In this document: piece after piece, positions 47,620 through 58,375 of the stretch | Layout of the letters: each line of letters begins with the position of its first letter | Position numbering within the stretch: the stretch's first letter is position 1 | Origin: Vannielia litorea | GTDB taxonomy: Bacteria > Pseudomonadota > Alphaproteobacteria > Rhodobacterales > Rhodobacteraceae | Direction of reading: 5' to 3' | Assembly: GCF_900142295.1 (NCBI RefSeq) | Contig: NZ_FSRL01000001.1 | Coordinates: forward strand, 434,001 to 498,000 | DNA length: 64,000 nucleotides | Position numbers and translations under genes: made by a program | The notes under the pieces: generated by a model | Told to the model about the DNA's origin: nothing | Seen by the model: only the letters and a program-made list of their open reading frames with translations | Database searches by the model: none

Positions 47620-47984
47620 TCGGCGCCGCGATCACAACCTTTGCCTGTGCGGCACCGGCCGTGGCCGACGTGTCCGTCCCGATCCGGGCCCAGACGTTTC
47701 CGGTCGGCCAAGGCTGCAATCTCGGGGGCCTTTCGCCCGCTGCGGCTCTTGCTGCGGTGCCCGTGGCCTTCTTCTTGGCGCCCGATGGGGTGGTCGTGCC
47801 GGGCAGCCTGCGCCTGACCGGATGGAACGGCGACAAGAAGGATGCTGCCGAAGCGGCCTCTCACTCAGCCCGGCACGGGCTCCCGCGCCGCGGCACTCTC
47901 GGGTTAGACTTGCCGTTGGAGCAGGTTGAAGCCTGGAGAGACGTCGAACTGACCTTCAATCCGAGACGGATGGAAGTGTCATGA
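47616..47984 (+). CDS. Secreted stand-alone TolA C-terminal-domain-like protein
   Basis: The 122-residue protein starts at a GTG that overlaps the tolA stop (GTGA), with signal peptide MIGAAITTFACAAPAVA and mature start DVSVPIRAQ. Residues 29-120 align with the TolA C-terminal domain: GCNLGGLSPAAALAAVPVAF against QCWNVGSLSTDALRVTV, and VELTFNPRRM against IEMVFNPERM. The second TolA cysteine is Arg here, so no disulfide can form. It lacks the membrane anchor and linker, so it is not a second TolA. It looks like a domain duplication. Function is unknown, perhaps competition or regulation of TolA contacts. Confidence 0.75.
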   Translation: MIGAAITTFACAAPAVADVSVPIRAQTFPVGQGCNLGGLSPAAALAAVPVAFFLAPDGVVVPGSLRLTGWNGDKKDAAEAASHSARHGLPRRGTLGLDLPLEQVEAWRDVELTFNPRRMEVS

Positions 47985-48127
47985 GGCCGTGGCATGGTCG
48001 AGGTGAAGCAATGCGAGGCGCGGCCGCGGCCGCAGAGCGCCATACGGAGCGGCAGGAACCTGCCGATATTGAATAACAAGAGGCCAAGAGGCTTCATGAG
48101 CGGTGAAATGCGAGGAATGACAGCGGT

Positions 48128-49450
48128 ATGAAAAAACTGATGCACCTAATGGCCGGGATTGCCCTGGCCCTCGGAGTTGCCCCTGCCATCGCGCAGGATG
48201 GCCCGTTGCGGATCGAGATCACCGAAGGCGTGATCGAGCCGCTGCCCTTTGCCATTCCGGTCTTCATTGCCGAAAACGCGGCGGCGCAGGAATATGCGGC
48301 GCAGCTGAGCCAGGTGGTCGCAGCCGACCTCCAGGGCACCGGCCTGTTCCGGCAGATCCCGGCGGACGCCTTCATCTCGGGGGTCAGCAACTTCGATGCG
48401 CCGGTGCAATATGCAGACTGGAAGGCGATCAACGCGCAGGCGCTGATCACCGGCGCGGTCTCCGTGGCCGAAGGCGGGCGGGTGAACGTGAAGTTCCGCC
48501 TGTTCGACGTGTTCTCCGAGGCCCCGCTGGGCGACGGGCTGCAGCTGGGTGGCACCACCACCAGCTGGCGCCGCATCGCGCACAAGGTGGCCGACCAGGT
48601 CTACTCGCGCATCACCGGTGAGGGCGGCTATTTCGACAGCCGGGTTGTCTTTGTTCACGAAGAAGGGCCCAAGAACGCACGGCAGAAGCGCCTTGCGGTG
48701 ATGGATTACGACGGGGCCAACGTGCAGTATCTGACCGACAGCGCCTCGATCGTGCTTGCGCCGCGCTTTTCGCCCACGGGTGACCGGGTGATCTACACCA
48801 GCTACGAGACCGGCTTTCCCAAGATCTACATGATGGACGTGGGCACCGTGCAGCGCCGCATCCTCGAGGATCAACCCGGCACCATGACGTTTGCGCCGCG
48901 CTTCGCACCGGACGGTCAGACCGTGGTTTACTCGCTCGAACGGGGCGGCAACACCGATATTTACCGCCTGGTCCCAGGCGGGACCGCACAAGCTCTGACC
49001 AATGCACCGTCGATCGAAACAGCGCCGAGCTACTCGCCGGACGGCGCGCAGATCGTGTTCGAATCCGACCGTTCCGGCACCCAGCAACTCTACAAGATGT
49101 CGGCTGGCGGCGGTGAGCCGACCCGGATCAGCTTTGGCGAGGGCCGCTACGGCACGCCTGTATGGTCGCCGCGCGGCGACCTCATCGCCTTCACCAAGCA
49201 GCACCAGGGCAGGTTTCACATCGGCGTGATGCGCACGGATGGCTCCGAAGAGCGGCTTCTGACCGCGAGCTTCCTCGACGAAGGCCCGACCTGGAGCCCC
49301 AATGGCCGTGTGATCATGTTCACCCGGTCCGGAAGCGGGGCAGGGGGCGAAAGCGCGCTCTACTCGGTGGATATCTCCGGCCGGAACCTCAGGAAGGTGC
49401 CGACCCCGGGAGCCGCCTCCGACCCGGCGTGGTCGCCGTTGCTGCCGTAG
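48128..49450 (+). CDS. tolB: Tol-Pal system periplasmic protein TolB
   Basis: The 440-residue protein has a signal peptide ([11 protein letters not shown]), an N-terminal domain with [16 protein letters not shown], and a C-terminal six-bladed beta-propeller built from repeats such as [35 protein letters not shown], and [23 protein letters not shown]. It binds Pal and TolA. A 143-nt spacer with no gene separates it from the TolA-like gene. Confidence 0.96.
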   Translation: MKKLMHLMAGIALALGVAPAIAQDGPLRIEITEGVIEPLPFAIPVFIAENAAAQEYAAQLSQVVAADLQGTGLFRQIPADAFISGVSNFDAPVQYADWKAINAQALITGAVSVAEGGRVNVKFRLFDVFSEAPLGDGLQLGGTTTSWRRIAHKVADQVYSRITGEGGYFDSRVVFVHEEGPKNARQKRLAVMDYDGANVQYLTDSASIVLAPRFSPTGDRVIYTSYETGFPKIYMMDVGTVQRRILEDQPGTMTFAPRFAPDGQTVVYSLERGGNTDIYRLVPGGTAQALTNAPSIETAPSYSPDGAQIVFESDRSGTQQLYKMSAGGGEPTRISFGEGRYGTPVWSPRGDLIAFTKQHQGRFHIGVMRTDGSEERLLTASFLDEGPTWSPNGRVIMFTRSGSGAGGESALYSVDISGRNLRKVPTPGAASDPAWSPLLP

Positions 49451-49578
49451 GAAATGGCGCCACGCTTTCGTGCGTGGGGCAAGTCATACAGGTGTTTCCC
49501 AACGCCATCGCGGGATGGTATAGACACCGGCAAGAAAGCGCCCGCCACAGGGCGCATCATGAGAGAGAGGCAGTCGAG

Positions 49579-50097
49579 ATGAACAAGTTCCTCGTGAAGT
49601 CCGGGCTGATTGCCCTTGCACTGGCCGTGACGGCCTGTACCGATCCCGGTCGTTTCGGCAGCGGAGCCGGTGGTGACGGCTCGGTCGGTGCCGATGTCTA
49701 CAACCCCAACGATCCGGCCTCGAACCCGAACTCGCCGGCCTACTTTTCGCAGCGAGTCGGCGACCGTGTGCTCTTCGCCGTCGACCAGTCGACCCTGTCG
49801 CCCGAGGCGCAGTCGACCCTTGCGGCCCAGGCCCAGTGGCTCAATACCAACTCCTCCTACCAGGCTATCGTCGAAGGCCACGCCGACGAGCAGGGCACCC
49901 GCGAGTACAACCTTGCGCTGGGTGCGCGCCGCGCCAATGCTGTGCAGGAATACCTGATTTCTCAGGGTGTTGCCGGTTCCCGGCTGAAAACTGTCAGCTA
50001 CGGCAAGGAACGCCCGATCGAGGTTTGTTCGACCGAGTCCTGCTACTCCAAGAACCGCCGCGCCGTGACGGTGCTTTCGGCGGGCGCAGGGTTCTGA
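49579..50097 (+). CDS. pal: Peptidoglycan-associated lipoprotein Pal
   Basis: The 172-residue outer-membrane lipoprotein has a lipobox (LAVTACTD, Cys20) and an OmpA-type peptidoglycan-binding domain with VEGHADEQGTREYNLALGARRA and KNRRAVTVL. A Cys pair VCSTESC is also present near the C-terminus. It is the outer-membrane terminus of the Tol-Pal complex. Confidence 0.96.
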   Translation: MNKFLVKSGLIALALAVTACTDPGRFGSGAGGDGSVGADVYNPNDPASNPNSPAYFSQRVGDRVLFAVDQSTLSPEAQSTLAAQAQWLNTNSSYQAIVEGHADEQGTREYNLALGARRANAVQEYLISQGVAGSRLKTVSYGKERPIEVCSTESCYSKNRRAVTVLSAGAGF

Positions 50098-50101
50098 TCC
50101 G

Positions 50102-50956
50102 ATGATCCGCAGGGCGCTCTTCGCTTCGCTGATCGTGGCAGCTGCACCGGCGGCGGCGCAGGATGCCCAGACGCTTGCCGACATTCGGCAGGAGCTGGCC
50201 ACGGTCTACGTGTCGATGCAGGAGCTCAAGCGTGAGCTTTCGACCACCCAGGGTGCTGCGGGCGGCCAGGTGGCGGGCTCCGTGCTTGATCGTGTCAACG
50301 CGATCGAGGCGCAGCTTCAGGCCCTCACCTCGCGCACCGAGGAGATGCAAAACCGGATCGACAGGGTGGTGACCGATGGCACCAACCGGATCGGCGATCT
50401 CGAGTTCCGGGTTTGCGAGATCGAGCCGGGCTGCGATTTCGGCGACATCGGCGACACGCTTCCGCTCGGCGGCACCGCGCCCGCATCTGGCGGCGGTGGC
50501 CAGACGGCGGTGATCACCCCTGACACCGGAAACGGTGGCTCCACGTCCGCTCCCTCTACCGGCCCTGCGATGGCCGTGGCCGAACAGGCCGATTTCGACC
50601 GGGCGAAGGCGGCCCTCGACTCCGGTAGCTTTCAAAGCGCCGCTGACCTCTTTGCGGCCTTTGCCCAATCCTACCCGGGTGGCCCGCTGACCAGCGCCGC
50701 CCATTTCTGGCGCGGCGAGGCGCTCTACGAACTGAACAAGGTGCCCGAGGCCGCGCGTGCGTTTCTCGAGAGCTACTCCTCCGATCCGCAGGGGTCGATG
50801 GCGGCCGACGCGCTCTACAAGCTCGGCACGTCTCTGGCCGATCTGGGACAGAATGCCGAGGCCTGCACGACCCTTGGTGAAGTGCAGTTGCGCTTTCCCG
50901 AGAGTGACGTGGCCTTCGACGCCGGTGCCGCCCGTCGTTCGATCGGGTGCATTTGA
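50102..50956 (+). CDS. cpoB: Cell division coordinator CpoB (YbgF)
   Basis: The 284-residue periplasmic protein has a signal peptide (VAAAPAAAQ), an N-terminal coiled-coil (QELATVYVSMQELKREL through NAIEAQLQALTSRTEEMQNRID), a Gly/Ser/Thr-rich linker and C-terminal TPR repeats (FDRAKAALDSGSFQSAADLFAAFAQSYPGGP onward). CpoB links Tol function to peptidoglycan synthesis at division. It starts 4 nt after pal. Confidence 0.93.
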   Translation: MIRRALFASLIVAAAPAAAQDAQTLADIRQELATVYVSMQELKRELSTTQGAAGGQVAGSVLDRVNAIEAQLQALTSRTEEMQNRIDRVVTDGTNRIGDLEFRVCEIEPGCDFGDIGDTLPLGGTAPASGGGGQTAVITPDTGNGGSTSAPSTGPAMAVAEQADFDRAKAALDSGSFQSAADLFAAFAQSYPGGPLTSAAHFWRGEALYELNKVPEAARAFLESYSSDPQGSMAADALYKLGTSLADLGQNAEACTTLGEVQLRFPESDVAFDAGAARRSIGCI

Positions 50957-52197
50957 GCCTCGCTGAAAGGGTCTCTGCTGCCTACGCGCGCCTGTTCAAG
51001 GGCTCACCGCCTGAACGGATTGGCATTGCCCTTTCGGGCGGGGGCGACAGCACCGCACTCCTGTTTCTGACCCGTCAGCTTATTCCTCAGGTGAACCTTT
51101 TCGCCGCCACGGTGGATCACCGGCTTCGAGAGGGGTCCGCCGCCGAGGCGGAAGAGGCCGGAAAGCTCTGCCGGTCGATGGGAGTTCCTCACGAGATCCT
51201 CCCCTGGGAGGGATGGGCAGGGGAGGGCAATCTTCAGGCAGCGGCCCGCTCCGCCCGTGTTGCGCTGCTCGCCGACTGGGCAGACAGGAATGATCTTGCT
51301 CAAGTCGCTCTGGGCCACACGCGGGACGATCAGGCGGAAACATTCCTTTTGCGTCTGGCGCGCGGGTCCGGTGTGGATGGGCTTGCCGCCATGGCGCCGG
51401 CGCGCGTGGCTCAGGGCATCCGCTGGCTCCGGCCCCTGCTGGACACCAGCCGGGACGAACTGCGCGCCTGCCTAGAGGCGCAGGGCGTCGCCTGGGCAGA
51501 CGATCCGTCGAACGAGGATGAACGGTTTGATCGGGTAAAGGCGCGGCGCATGGCCGAGAGCCTTGGGCAGCTCGGGCTGACGACCGAGCGGCTGGTGCGA
51601 ACCGCCGCCCAGATGGCGATGGCGCGCGACGCCTTGAACGAAAACGCCGCCAACGCTCTCAGGCGCGCAAGGCTGGAGCAGGGCGACCTTCTGATGCCGA
51701 ACCCGGGGCTGCTCGATGCGCCGCGCGAGGTGCAGCTGCGCGCCTATGCTCACGCCCTCCGCTGGATCTCGTCCTCGGCCTATCGGCCGCGCTTCGAACC
51801 ACTGGAAGCGCTGGTCGACGGGTTGGAGCCGGGCAAGGCTGCCACCCTCCACGGCTGCCGGATCACCTGCGAAGGTGCGGTCTGGCGTATCGCAAGGGAG
51901 TATGCCGCGGTTGCCGAGACGGCGACACCACCCGCCGCACTCTGGGACAAACGCTGGAAGATCGAGGGTCCGCCGCCTCCTGCCGAAAGCCACATCGGTG
52001 CGCTTGGCGAACTTGGTTTGGCCGAGTGCGAGGATTGGAAGGCCAGCGGGCTGCCCCGCGCAACCCTGCTCGCCTCTCCGGCGCTCTGGAAAGGTGAGAG
52101 GCTGCTGGCCGCACCTCTGGCGGGACGGCCGGAAGGTTACACCGCGCGCCTTTGTCACGGGGTGGAACACCTTGTTTCCAGCCTTTGGGCGGATTGA
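50953..52197 (+). CDS. tilS: tRNA(Ile)-lysidine synthase
   Basis: The 414-residue enzyme has the PP-loop SGGGDSTALLFL near residue 25, DHRLREGS and HTRDDQAETFLLRLARGSG, typical of TilS. It modifies C34 of tRNA-Ile(CAU) to lysidine with ATP. The likely start is TTG 50953 overlapping the cpoB stop by 4 nt; GTG 50947 is an alternative. It precedes ftsH, a common order in bacteria. Confidence 0.92.
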   Translation: MSLAERVSAAYARLFKGSPPERIGIALSGGGDSTALLFLTRQLIPQVNLFAATVDHRLREGSAAEAEEAGKLCRSMGVPHEILPWEGWAGEGNLQAAARSARVALLADWADRNDLAQVALGHTRDDQAETFLLRLARGSGVDGLAAMAPARVAQGIRWLRPLLDTSRDELRACLEAQGVAWADDPSNEDERFDRVKARRMAESLGQLGLTTERLVRTAAQMAMARDALNENAANALRRARLEQGDLLMPNPGLLDAPREVQLRAYAHALRWISSSAYRPRFEPLEALVDGLEPGKAATLHGCRITCEGAVWRIAREYAAVAETATPPAALWDKRWKIEGPPPPAESHIGALGELGLAECEDWKASGLPRATLLASPALWKGERLLAAPLAGRPEGYTARLCHGVEHLVSSLWAD

Positions 52198-52275
52198 ACC
52201 CCCGCCAAAAAACCCTATGTTGAGCGATGAACCGCGCCAGCGCGGTATTTTAGCTTTCCGGGAGGTGTCTGCCTG

Positions 52276-54201
52276 ATGGGCAATGCACGCAACATCGCGT
52301 TCTGGGTCGTACTGTTCGTTCTGATCCTTGCGCTCTTCAACCTCTTCTCCGGCGACAACGCGACCATGTCGTCGCGCAACCTGAGCTACTCCGACTTCAT
52401 CGAAGCGGTCGAGAAAGGCTCGGTGAGCGAAGCCACCATCGACGGCGAGGAGATGCGGATTCGCACCAAGGACGACACGACCTACACCACGATCATCCCG
52501 CCCGGCGTGGATCCGACCGAAGTGCTGATCGCGAACGACGTGGAAGTGACCGCCAAGGCCCAGCAACAGAACGGTTTGCTGGCCTATATCGGCACGCTCC
52601 TGCCGTTCATCATCCTGATCGGCATCTGGATCTTCCTCATGAACCGGATGCAGGGCGGTGGACGTGGCGGCGCGATGGGCTTCGGCAAGTCGAAGGCCAA
52701 GCTGCTGACCGAAAAGCACGGGCGCGTCACGTTCGATGATGTTGCAGGCATCGACGAGGCCAAGGAAGAGTTGGAAGAGATCGTCGAGTTCCTGCGCAAC
52801 CCGCAGAAGTTCTCACGGCTCGGCGGCAAGATCCCCAAGGGCGCGCTTCTGGTCGGCCCTCCGGGCACCGGCAAGACCCTGCTGGCGCGTGCCATTGCTG
52901 GTGAGGCGGGCGTGCCCTTTTTCACCATCTCGGGCTCGGACTTCGTGGAGATGTTCGTGGGTGTCGGTGCCTCCCGTGTGCGCGACATGTTCGAACAGGC
53001 CAAGAAGAACGCGCCCTGCATCGTCTTTATCGACGAGATCGACGCCGTGGGCCGGTCGCGTGGCGTGGGATACGGCGGCGGCAACGACGAGCGCGAGCAG
53101 ACGCTGAACCAGCTTCTGGTCGAGATGGACGGTTTCGAGGCCAACGAGGGCATCATCATCGTGGCTGCCACCAACCGGCCCGACGTTCTTGACCCGGCGC
53201 TGCTGCGGCCCGGTCGCTTTGACCGGCAGGTGCAGGTGCCCAACCCCGATATCAAGGGCCGGGAGAAAATCCTCGGCGTCCATGCCCGCAAGGTGCCGCT
53301 TGGTCCGGACGTGGACCTGCGCATCATCGCGCGCGGCACCCCGGGCTTTTCGGGTGCCGACCTTGCCAATCTGGTCAACGAGAGCGCCCTGATGGCCGCC
53401 CGCGTCGGCCGGCGCTTCGTGGTGATGGAAGATTTCGAGAACGCCAAGGACAAGGTGATGATGGGGGCGGAGCGCCGGTCCATGGTGATGTCCGAGGACG
53501 AGAAGAAGCTGACCGCCTACCATGAGGCCGGGCACGCGATCGTTGGCCTGAACGTGCCGCAGCACGATCCGATCCACAAGGCAACGATTATCCCGCGCGG
53601 TCGGGCGCTGGGCCTGGTGTTGTCGCTGCCCGAGCGTGACCAGCTCTCGGTGAGTTTCACCAAGTACAAGAGCCAGATCGCCATGGCGATGGGCGGACGC
53701 GTGGCCGAAGAGCTGATCTTCGGGCCGGAAAATGTGACCTCCGGCGCGGCTTCCGACATCCAGCAGGTGACCCGGATCGCCCGCGCCATGGTGACTCGAT
53801 TCGGTTTTGACCCTGAGCTGGGCTACGTGGATTACGCCAACGAGCAGCAGAGCTATCTCGGCGGCTACCAGGGCCAGACCAGCCATTCCGGCATCACCCA
53901 GAAGCTCATCGACGACAAGGTCCGCAGCCTTGTGGAAGAGGGCTACCAGACCGCCAAGCGGATCCTGACCGAAAAGGCCGATGACCTCGAGCGACTGGCG
54001 CAGGGACTGCTTGAGTACGAGACCCTGACCGGCAGCGAGATCACTCGCGTGATCGCCGGCGAGCCGATCAAGCGGGGCGACGATGACGACACTGGCGCCG
54101 CGCCCGGTGGCGGCCAGTCCGACAAACCCTCGCTCACGGCCATCCCCAAGACCAAGCCGCGAAAAGGCGGCGGCGGGATGGAGCCGGAGCCTTCCGCCTG
54201 A
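52276..54201 (+). CDS. ftsH: ATP-dependent zinc metalloprotease FtsH
   Basis: The 641-residue membrane protease has two N-terminal helices (about 7-25 and 103-122), Walker A GPPGTGKT (194-201), Walker [10 protein letters not shown], the second region of homology RPGRFDRQ, and the zinc site HEAGH (416-420). It degrades unstable and misassembled membrane proteins. A 78-nt gap separates it from tilS. A terminator follows at 54227-54253. Confidence 0.97.
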   Translation: MGNARNIAFWVVLFVLILALFNLFSGDNATMSSRNLSYSDFIEAVEKGSVSEATIDGEEMRIRTKDDTTYTTIIPPGVDPTEVLIANDVEVTAKAQQQNGLLAYIGTLLPFIILIGIWIFLMNRMQGGGRGGAMGFGKSKAKLLTEKHGRVTFDDVAGIDEAKEELEEIVEFLRNPQKFSRLGGKIPKGALLVGPPGTGKTLLARAIAGEAGVPFFTISGSDFVEMFVGVGASRVRDMFEQAKKNAPCIVFIDEIDAVGRSRGVGYGGGNDEREQTLNQLLVEMDGFEANEGIIIVAATNRPDVLDPALLRPGRFDRQVQVPNPDIKGREKILGVHARKVPLGPDVDLRIIARGTPGFSGADLANLVNESALMAARVGRRFVVMEDFENAKDKVMMGAERRSMVMSEDEKKLTAYHEAGHAIVGLNVPQHDPIHKATIIPRGRALGLVLSLPERDQLSVSFTKYKSQIAMAMGGRVAEELIFGPENVTSGAASDIQQVTRIARAMVTRFGFDPELGYVDYANEQQSYLGGYQGQTSHSGITQKLIDDKVRSLVEEGYQTAKRILTEKADDLERLAQGLLEYETLTGSEITRVIAGEPIKRGDDDDTGAAPGGGQSDKPSLTAIPKTKPRKGGGGMEPEPSA

Positions 54202-54226
54202 GGGAAGCCACGAGCAGAGAAAAGAG

Positions 54227-54253
54227 ACGCCGCGCCCCGCGCGGCGTTTTTTT
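54227..54253 (+). terminator. Rho-independent terminator after ftsH
   Basis: ACGCCGCGC (54227-54235), a CCC loop (54236-54238) and GCGCGGCGT (54239-54247) form a perfect 9-bp stem, directly followed by seven T residues (54247-54253). It closes the tol-pal-tilS-ftsH block. Confidence 0.93.
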
Positions 54254-54417
54254 GCGCTCGTTCCGGGGCGCATGCGGCGGCGCCGCGTTCTGAAGGTAGT
54301 TCAGGGAGGAAATCTCGCGTTGTCCGATGCCTCCCCTGCGGAGCCGGTTGCACCGGTGCTCTTCCTCTTCCGGCGGCTCTTGCTTACGGTCCGGCGCAAC
54401 AGTTGAAGGAGCGCCTC

Positions 54418-55002
54418 ATGGCCGGATTGAAGAAGCTCGACACCACCGCCACCGTGACCTGGCTCGGCTGGGTCAAGAGCCGCGAAGCCAGCCTGCGCTC
54501 GGAACCGCTCGAAGCGGTGCAGGCCACGCTCGACGGCTTTCCGGGGGAGGATCATGGCGGGGCGACGCGGCCGTCCTGCTCGAGGGTGCTGGCGCTCTAC
54601 CCCCAGCGCGGAACAACCATTCGCAACACGCGGCAACTTTCGATCGTGTCGGCGGAAGAACTCGCCGAGGTAGCGGCCACTCTGGGCCTCGAAACCTTGG
54701 AGCCTGAGTTGATCGGGGCGTCGGTGGTCGTGTCTGGCTTGCCGAACTTCTCGCATGTGCCACCCGGTACCAGGCTTCAGGCCCCTTCGGGTGCCACCAT
54801 CACGGTGGACGTCGAGAACGGCCCCTGCAATTTTCCAGGCAAGGAGATCGAAGCGGTTCACCCCGGGCGTGGCAAGGGTTTCAAGGCCGCCGCCTTGGGC
54901 AAGCGCGGTGTTGTGGCCTGGATCGAGCGGGAGGGGCGGATTGCCTTGGGCGACCCGCTCACCGTGTTCGTCCCCGATCAGCCTGCCTGGGCGGGGGCCT
55001 GA
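54418..55002 (+). CDS. MOSC domain-containing protein
   Basis: The 194-residue protein has the MOSC-domain pattern [55 protein letters not shown] and a conserved Cys ([12 protein letters not shown]) near residue 140, the expected sulfur carrier or Mo-cofactor contact. MOSC proteins act in molybdenum-cofactor sulfuration or detoxification reactions. ATG 54418 follows AAGGAG. Partner and substrate are unknown. Confidence 0.87.
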   Translation: MAGLKKLDTTATVTWLGWVKSREASLRSEPLEAVQATLDGFPGEDHGGATRPSCSRVLALYPQRGTTIRNTRQLSIVSAEELAEVAATLGLETLEPELIGASVVVSGLPNFSHVPPGTRLQAPSGATITVDVENGPCNFPGKEIEAVHPGRGKGFKAAALGKRGVVAWIEREGRIALGDPLTVFVPDQPAWAGA

Positions 55003-55157
55003 GGGCTCGCCCGGCAAGGACCGGATGGTTTAGGATCTGCGGCATCGGTTTCCGGCTTCCGGCGCTTCCGTTGTGCAGAGTGTCGCAAACCGCACCCGCC
55101 CGGGGTGGCTGCATCGTTACCACTCCTGATACACCGCAATCGGAGGAGGGAGGCCCC

Positions 55158-56834
55158 ATGAGCGTGAAGTCCGACATCGAAATCGCCCGCGAAGCTGAGA
55201 AGCGTCCGATCCAGGAGATCGGAGCCAAACTTGGCATACCGGAGGCCGACCTTGTGCCCTACGGCCATGACAAGGCGAAGGTGTCGCAGGCCTTCATCTC
55301 GGGCCTGAAAGACCGCCCGAACGGCAAGCTCATCCTCGTGACGGCGATCAACCCCACGCCTGCGGGCGAGGGCAAGACCACCACCACCGTGGGGCTGGGA
55401 GACGGGCTGAATGCCATCGGCAAGAAGGCGGCGATCTGCATCCGCGAGGCCTCTCTGGGCCCTTGCTTTGGCATGAAGGGTGGTGCTGCGGGCGGCGGCT
55501 ATGCACAGGTCATTCCAATGGAGGAAATGAACCTTCATTTCACCGGCGATTTTCACGCGATCACTTCGGCGCACAATCTGCTTTCGGCGATGATCGACAA
55601 CCACATCTATTGGGGCAATGCGCTGGGCATCGACGAACGCCGCATCACCTGGCGCCGCGTGATGGACATGAACGACCGTGCGCTGCGCGACACCGTCGTG
55701 GGCCTCGGTGGCGTGGCCAACGGGTTCTCGCGTCAGACCGGGTTCGACATCACGGTGGCCTCTGAGGTCATGGCGATCCTTTGCCTTGCGACCGATCTTG
55801 CAGACCTCGAGGCGCGGCTCGGGCGCATCATCGTGGCCTACACCCGTGAGCGGGAGCCGATCACCTGCGCCGACATCGGCGCGAGCGGGGCAATGACGGT
55901 TCTGCTGAAGGACGCCATGCAGCCCAACCTCGTGCAGACGCTGGAGCACAACCCGGCCTTCGTGCATGGTGGCCCCTTTGCCAATATCGCGCACGGCTGC
56001 AACTCGGTCATTGCCACTACGACAGCACTGAAGCTCGCTGACTACGTGGTGACCGAGGCCGGCTTCGGGGCCGACCTTGGTGCAGAGAAGTTCATGAACA
56101 TCAAGTGCCGCAAGGCCGGGCTTGCGCCCGATTGCGTTGTGCTGGTGGCCACGGTTCGGGCCATGAAGATGAACGGTGGCGTGGCCAAGGCCGACCTTGG
56201 GCCCGAGAACGTGGCCGCCGTGAAGAAGGGCTGCGCCAACCTCGGGCGCCACATCGAGAACCTCAAGAGCTTCGGCGTGCCGGTCGTTGTGGCCATCAAC
56301 CACTTTACGTCTGATACCGAAGCCGAGATCGCCGCCGTGCAGGCCTATGTCGCCCAGCACGGCTCCGAGGCCATTGTCTGCAGGCATTGGGCCGATGGTT
56401 CCAGGGGGATCGAAGCGCTGGCAAGGCGCGTGGCGGAGGTGGCCGACGGCAAGTCTGCCCAATTCGCGCCGCTCTATGAAGACGACATGCCGCTCTTCCA
56501 GAAGATCGAAACCATCGCCACACGCATCTACCGGGCCGATGAAGTGCTGGCCGACAAGAAGGTGCGGGACCAGCTGCATGCATGGGAGGCGGCGGGTTTC
56601 GGCAACCTGCCGGTCTGCATGGCCAAGACGCAATACAGCTTCTCCACCGACCCGGCACTCCGGGGCGCGCCCTCCGGCCATTCCGTGCCGATCCGCGAAG
56701 TGCGGCTGTCGGCGGGCGCAGGCTTCGTGGTGGCGATCTGCGGCGAGATCATGACCATGCCCGGCCTGCCGCGCCACCCTGCCGCGGAGACCATCGGGAT
56801 CAATGACGCGGGCGAGATCGAAGGGTTGTTCTGA
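55158..56834 (+). CDS. fhs: Formate-tetrahydrofolate ligase
   Basis: The 558-residue enzyme has the ATP-binding motif [11 protein letters not shown] (66-76), [31 protein letters not shown] and other FTHFS signatures. It makes 10-formyl-THF from formate and THF with ATP. GGAGGG precedes ATG 55158. It overlaps the chorismate mutase start by 1 nt and, with FolD, makes a one-carbon cluster. Confidence 0.97.
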   Translation: MSVKSDIEIAREAEKRPIQEIGAKLGIPEADLVPYGHDKAKVSQAFISGLKDRPNGKLILVTAINPTPAGEGKTTTTVGLGDGLNAIGKKAAICIREASLGPCFGMKGGAAGGGYAQVIPMEEMNLHFTGDFHAITSAHNLLSAMIDNHIYWGNALGIDERRITWRRVMDMNDRALRDTVVGLGGVANGFSRQTGFDITVASEVMAILCLATDLADLEARLGRIIVAYTREREPITCADIGASGAMTVLLKDAMQPNLVQTLEHNPAFVHGGPFANIAHGCNSVIATTTALKLADYVVTEAGFGADLGAEKFMNIKCRKAGLAPDCVVLVATVRAMKMNGGVAKADLGPENVAAVKKGCANLGRHIENLKSFGVPVVVAINHFTSDTEAEIAAVQAYVAQHGSEAIVCRHWADGSRGIEALARRVAEVADGKSAQFAPLYEDDMPLFQKIETIATRIYRADEVLADKKVRDQLHAWEAAGFGNLPVCMAKTQYSFSTDPALRGAPSGHSVPIREVRLSAGAGFVVAICGEIMTMPGLPRHPAAETIGINDAGEIEGLF

Positions 56835-57145
56835 TGCGCAGGAACCCGGGCGAGATCGGCACGATTGCGGAGATGCGGGCGCAGATCGACGAGATCGACG
56901 CCGAACTCGTCGCGCTACTGGCCGAACGACAGGCGCATGTCGATTGCGTGCCGGCGCTGAAGCGCGCTGCGGGCATATCCGCGGCGGCCCCCTCGCGCTC
57001 GGAGGCCGTTCTGGCTCATGTGACCGAACTGGCGGAGCGGAAAGGCTTCGCGCCGGAATTGGCCCGCATCCTGTGGCGCGAGATGATCGCGTTCTACGTC
57101 GCCCGCGAACAGGAGCACCTTGGCATCGGGGGAGAGGACCTTTAG
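56834..57145 (+). CDS. Chorismate mutase, type II (AroQ)
   Basis: The 103-residue helical protein fits AroQ chorismate mutase: the first helix IAEMRAQIDEIDAELVALLAERQAHVDCV, then a Lys near KRAAG and the C-terminal Glu/Gln-rich helix (LARILWREMIAFYVAREQEHL). It would turn chorismate into prephenate. The unusual setting is between fhs and folD, where it starts on the last base of the fhs stop. A link between folate and aromatic supply is possible but not proven. Confidence 0.82.
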   Translation: MRRNPGEIGTIAEMRAQIDEIDAELVALLAERQAHVDCVPALKRAAGISAAAPSRSEAVLAHVTELAERKGFAPELARILWREMIAFYVAREQEHLGIGGEDL

Positions 57146-57213
57146 GTGCCTGACTTGACGTTGGCAGAGCTGCTGCGGCACACCCACGAAAGCATGAACT
57201 GACGGAGAGCCCC

Positions 57214-58107
57214 ATGAGCGCAAAGATCATCGACGGAAAGGCCTTTGCCGCGACTGTCCGCGAGAAGGTCGCCGGGCATGTCGCGCACATCAAGCAGGAG
57301 CGCGGCATCACCCCGGGGCTGGCGGTGGTGCTTGTCGGAGAAGACCCGGCGTCTGCCGTCTACGTCCGCAACAAGGGCAAGCAGACCGTCGAGGTCGGTA
57401 TGGCGAGTTTCGAACACAAGCTGGCTGCGGACACTTCGGAGGAGGCCCTGCTCGCCCTGATCGAACAGCTCAATGCCGATCCCGAAGTTCACGGAATTCT
57501 CGTGCAGTTGCCCTTGCCGGCTCATCTGAACTCCGACCTCGTCATCAACGCGATCGACCCGGCCAAGGACGTGGATGGCTTTCACATTTCGAACGTCGGA
57601 CTGCTCGGCACGGGGCAGAAGTCGATGGTGCCCTGCACGCCGCTCGGATGCTTGATGATGCTGCGCGACCATCACGGTTCGCTCTCCGGCATGGACGCCG
57701 TCGTGGTCGGGCGCTCCAACATCGTGGGCAAGCCGATGGCCCAGTTGCTGCTTGGCGACAGTTGCACCGTGACCATCGCCCACTCGCGCACCAAGGACCT
57801 GGCCGAGGTGGTCCGACGGGCCGACATTGTCGTGGCGGCGGTGGGTCGGCCTGAAATGATCCCGGGAGACTGGATCAAGGAGGGAGCGACGGTGATCGAC
57901 GTGGGCATCAATCGCGTGCCCGGCGACGCAGGCAAGACCCGGCTGGTGGGCGATGTGGATTACGCCTCTGCCTCGGAGCGCGCAGGCGCCATCACGCCGG
58001 TTCCGGGCGGAGTTGGCCCCATGACCATCGCCTGCCTTCTCGCCAACACGGTGACCGCCTGCTGCCGCGCCAACGGCCTCCCGGAGCCCGAGGGCCTAAC
58101 GGCCTGA
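57214..58107 (+). CDS. folD: Bifunctional methylenetetrahydrofolate dehydrogenase/cyclohydrolase
   Basis: The 297-residue enzyme has the catalytic Y50-x3-K54 pair (YVRNKGKQ), [19 protein letters not shown] and the NADP motif [17 protein letters not shown] and [18 protein letters not shown]. It interconverts methylene-, methenyl- and formyl-THF. Its 3' end overlaps the convergent small gene by 12 nt. Confidence 0.97.
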   Translation: MSAKIIDGKAFAATVREKVAGHVAHIKQERGITPGLAVVLVGEDPASAVYVRNKGKQTVEVGMASFEHKLAADTSEEALLALIEQLNADPEVHGILVQLPLPAHLNSDLVINAIDPAKDVDGFHISNVGLLGTGQKSMVPCTPLGCLMMLRDHHGSLSGMDAVVVGRSNIVGKPMAQLLLGDSCTVTIAHSRTKDLAEVVRRADIVVAAVGRPEMIPGDWIKEGATVIDVGINRVPGDAGKTRLVGDVDYASASERAGAITPVPGGVGPMTIACLLANTVTACCRANGLPEPEGLTA

Positions 58108-58320
58108 CCGCAGACGGATTTCTCGCGCAATGGCCAGGCGCTCTTCGGCCAGGGCCCCCTCTATCGCGAAGGCCGTATCGCTGACGGCGCCCGGATCTTC
58201 CTGGCCATCGCGCATGGCGTCTTCGAGCCATTGCAGGATCTCGTCCGTCGAGCGCCCCGCTGCGAGCATCGCGATGACTTGCCGCTGAGCAATCAGGCGG
58301 CCCTCGGTTGTCGGGTCCAT
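58096..58320 (-). CDS. Small helical protein of unknown function
   Basis: The 74-residue protein starts [44 protein letters not shown] and is predicted all-helical and acidic, ending [13 protein letters not shown] lies 5 nt upstream of ATG 58320. An in-frame GTG at 58338 would place that GGAGG inside the gene. It converges with folD, overlapping by 12 nt. I do not recognise a family. Confidence 0.6.
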   Translation of the reverse strand: MDPTTEGRLIAQRQVIAMLAAGRSTDEILQWLEDAMRDGQEDPGAVSDTAFAIEGALAEERLAIAREIRLRSGR

Positions 58321-58375
58321 TCCGTCCTCCTTGGTCACAGTCCCTCAGGCAAAGCTAACGCGATCGGGGAGAAAA

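Noticed and set aside
57146..57202. An 18-codon open frame between chorismate mutase and folD
   Set aside because: It begins with a GTG without a ribosome binding site and has no recognisable features. It is likely chance.
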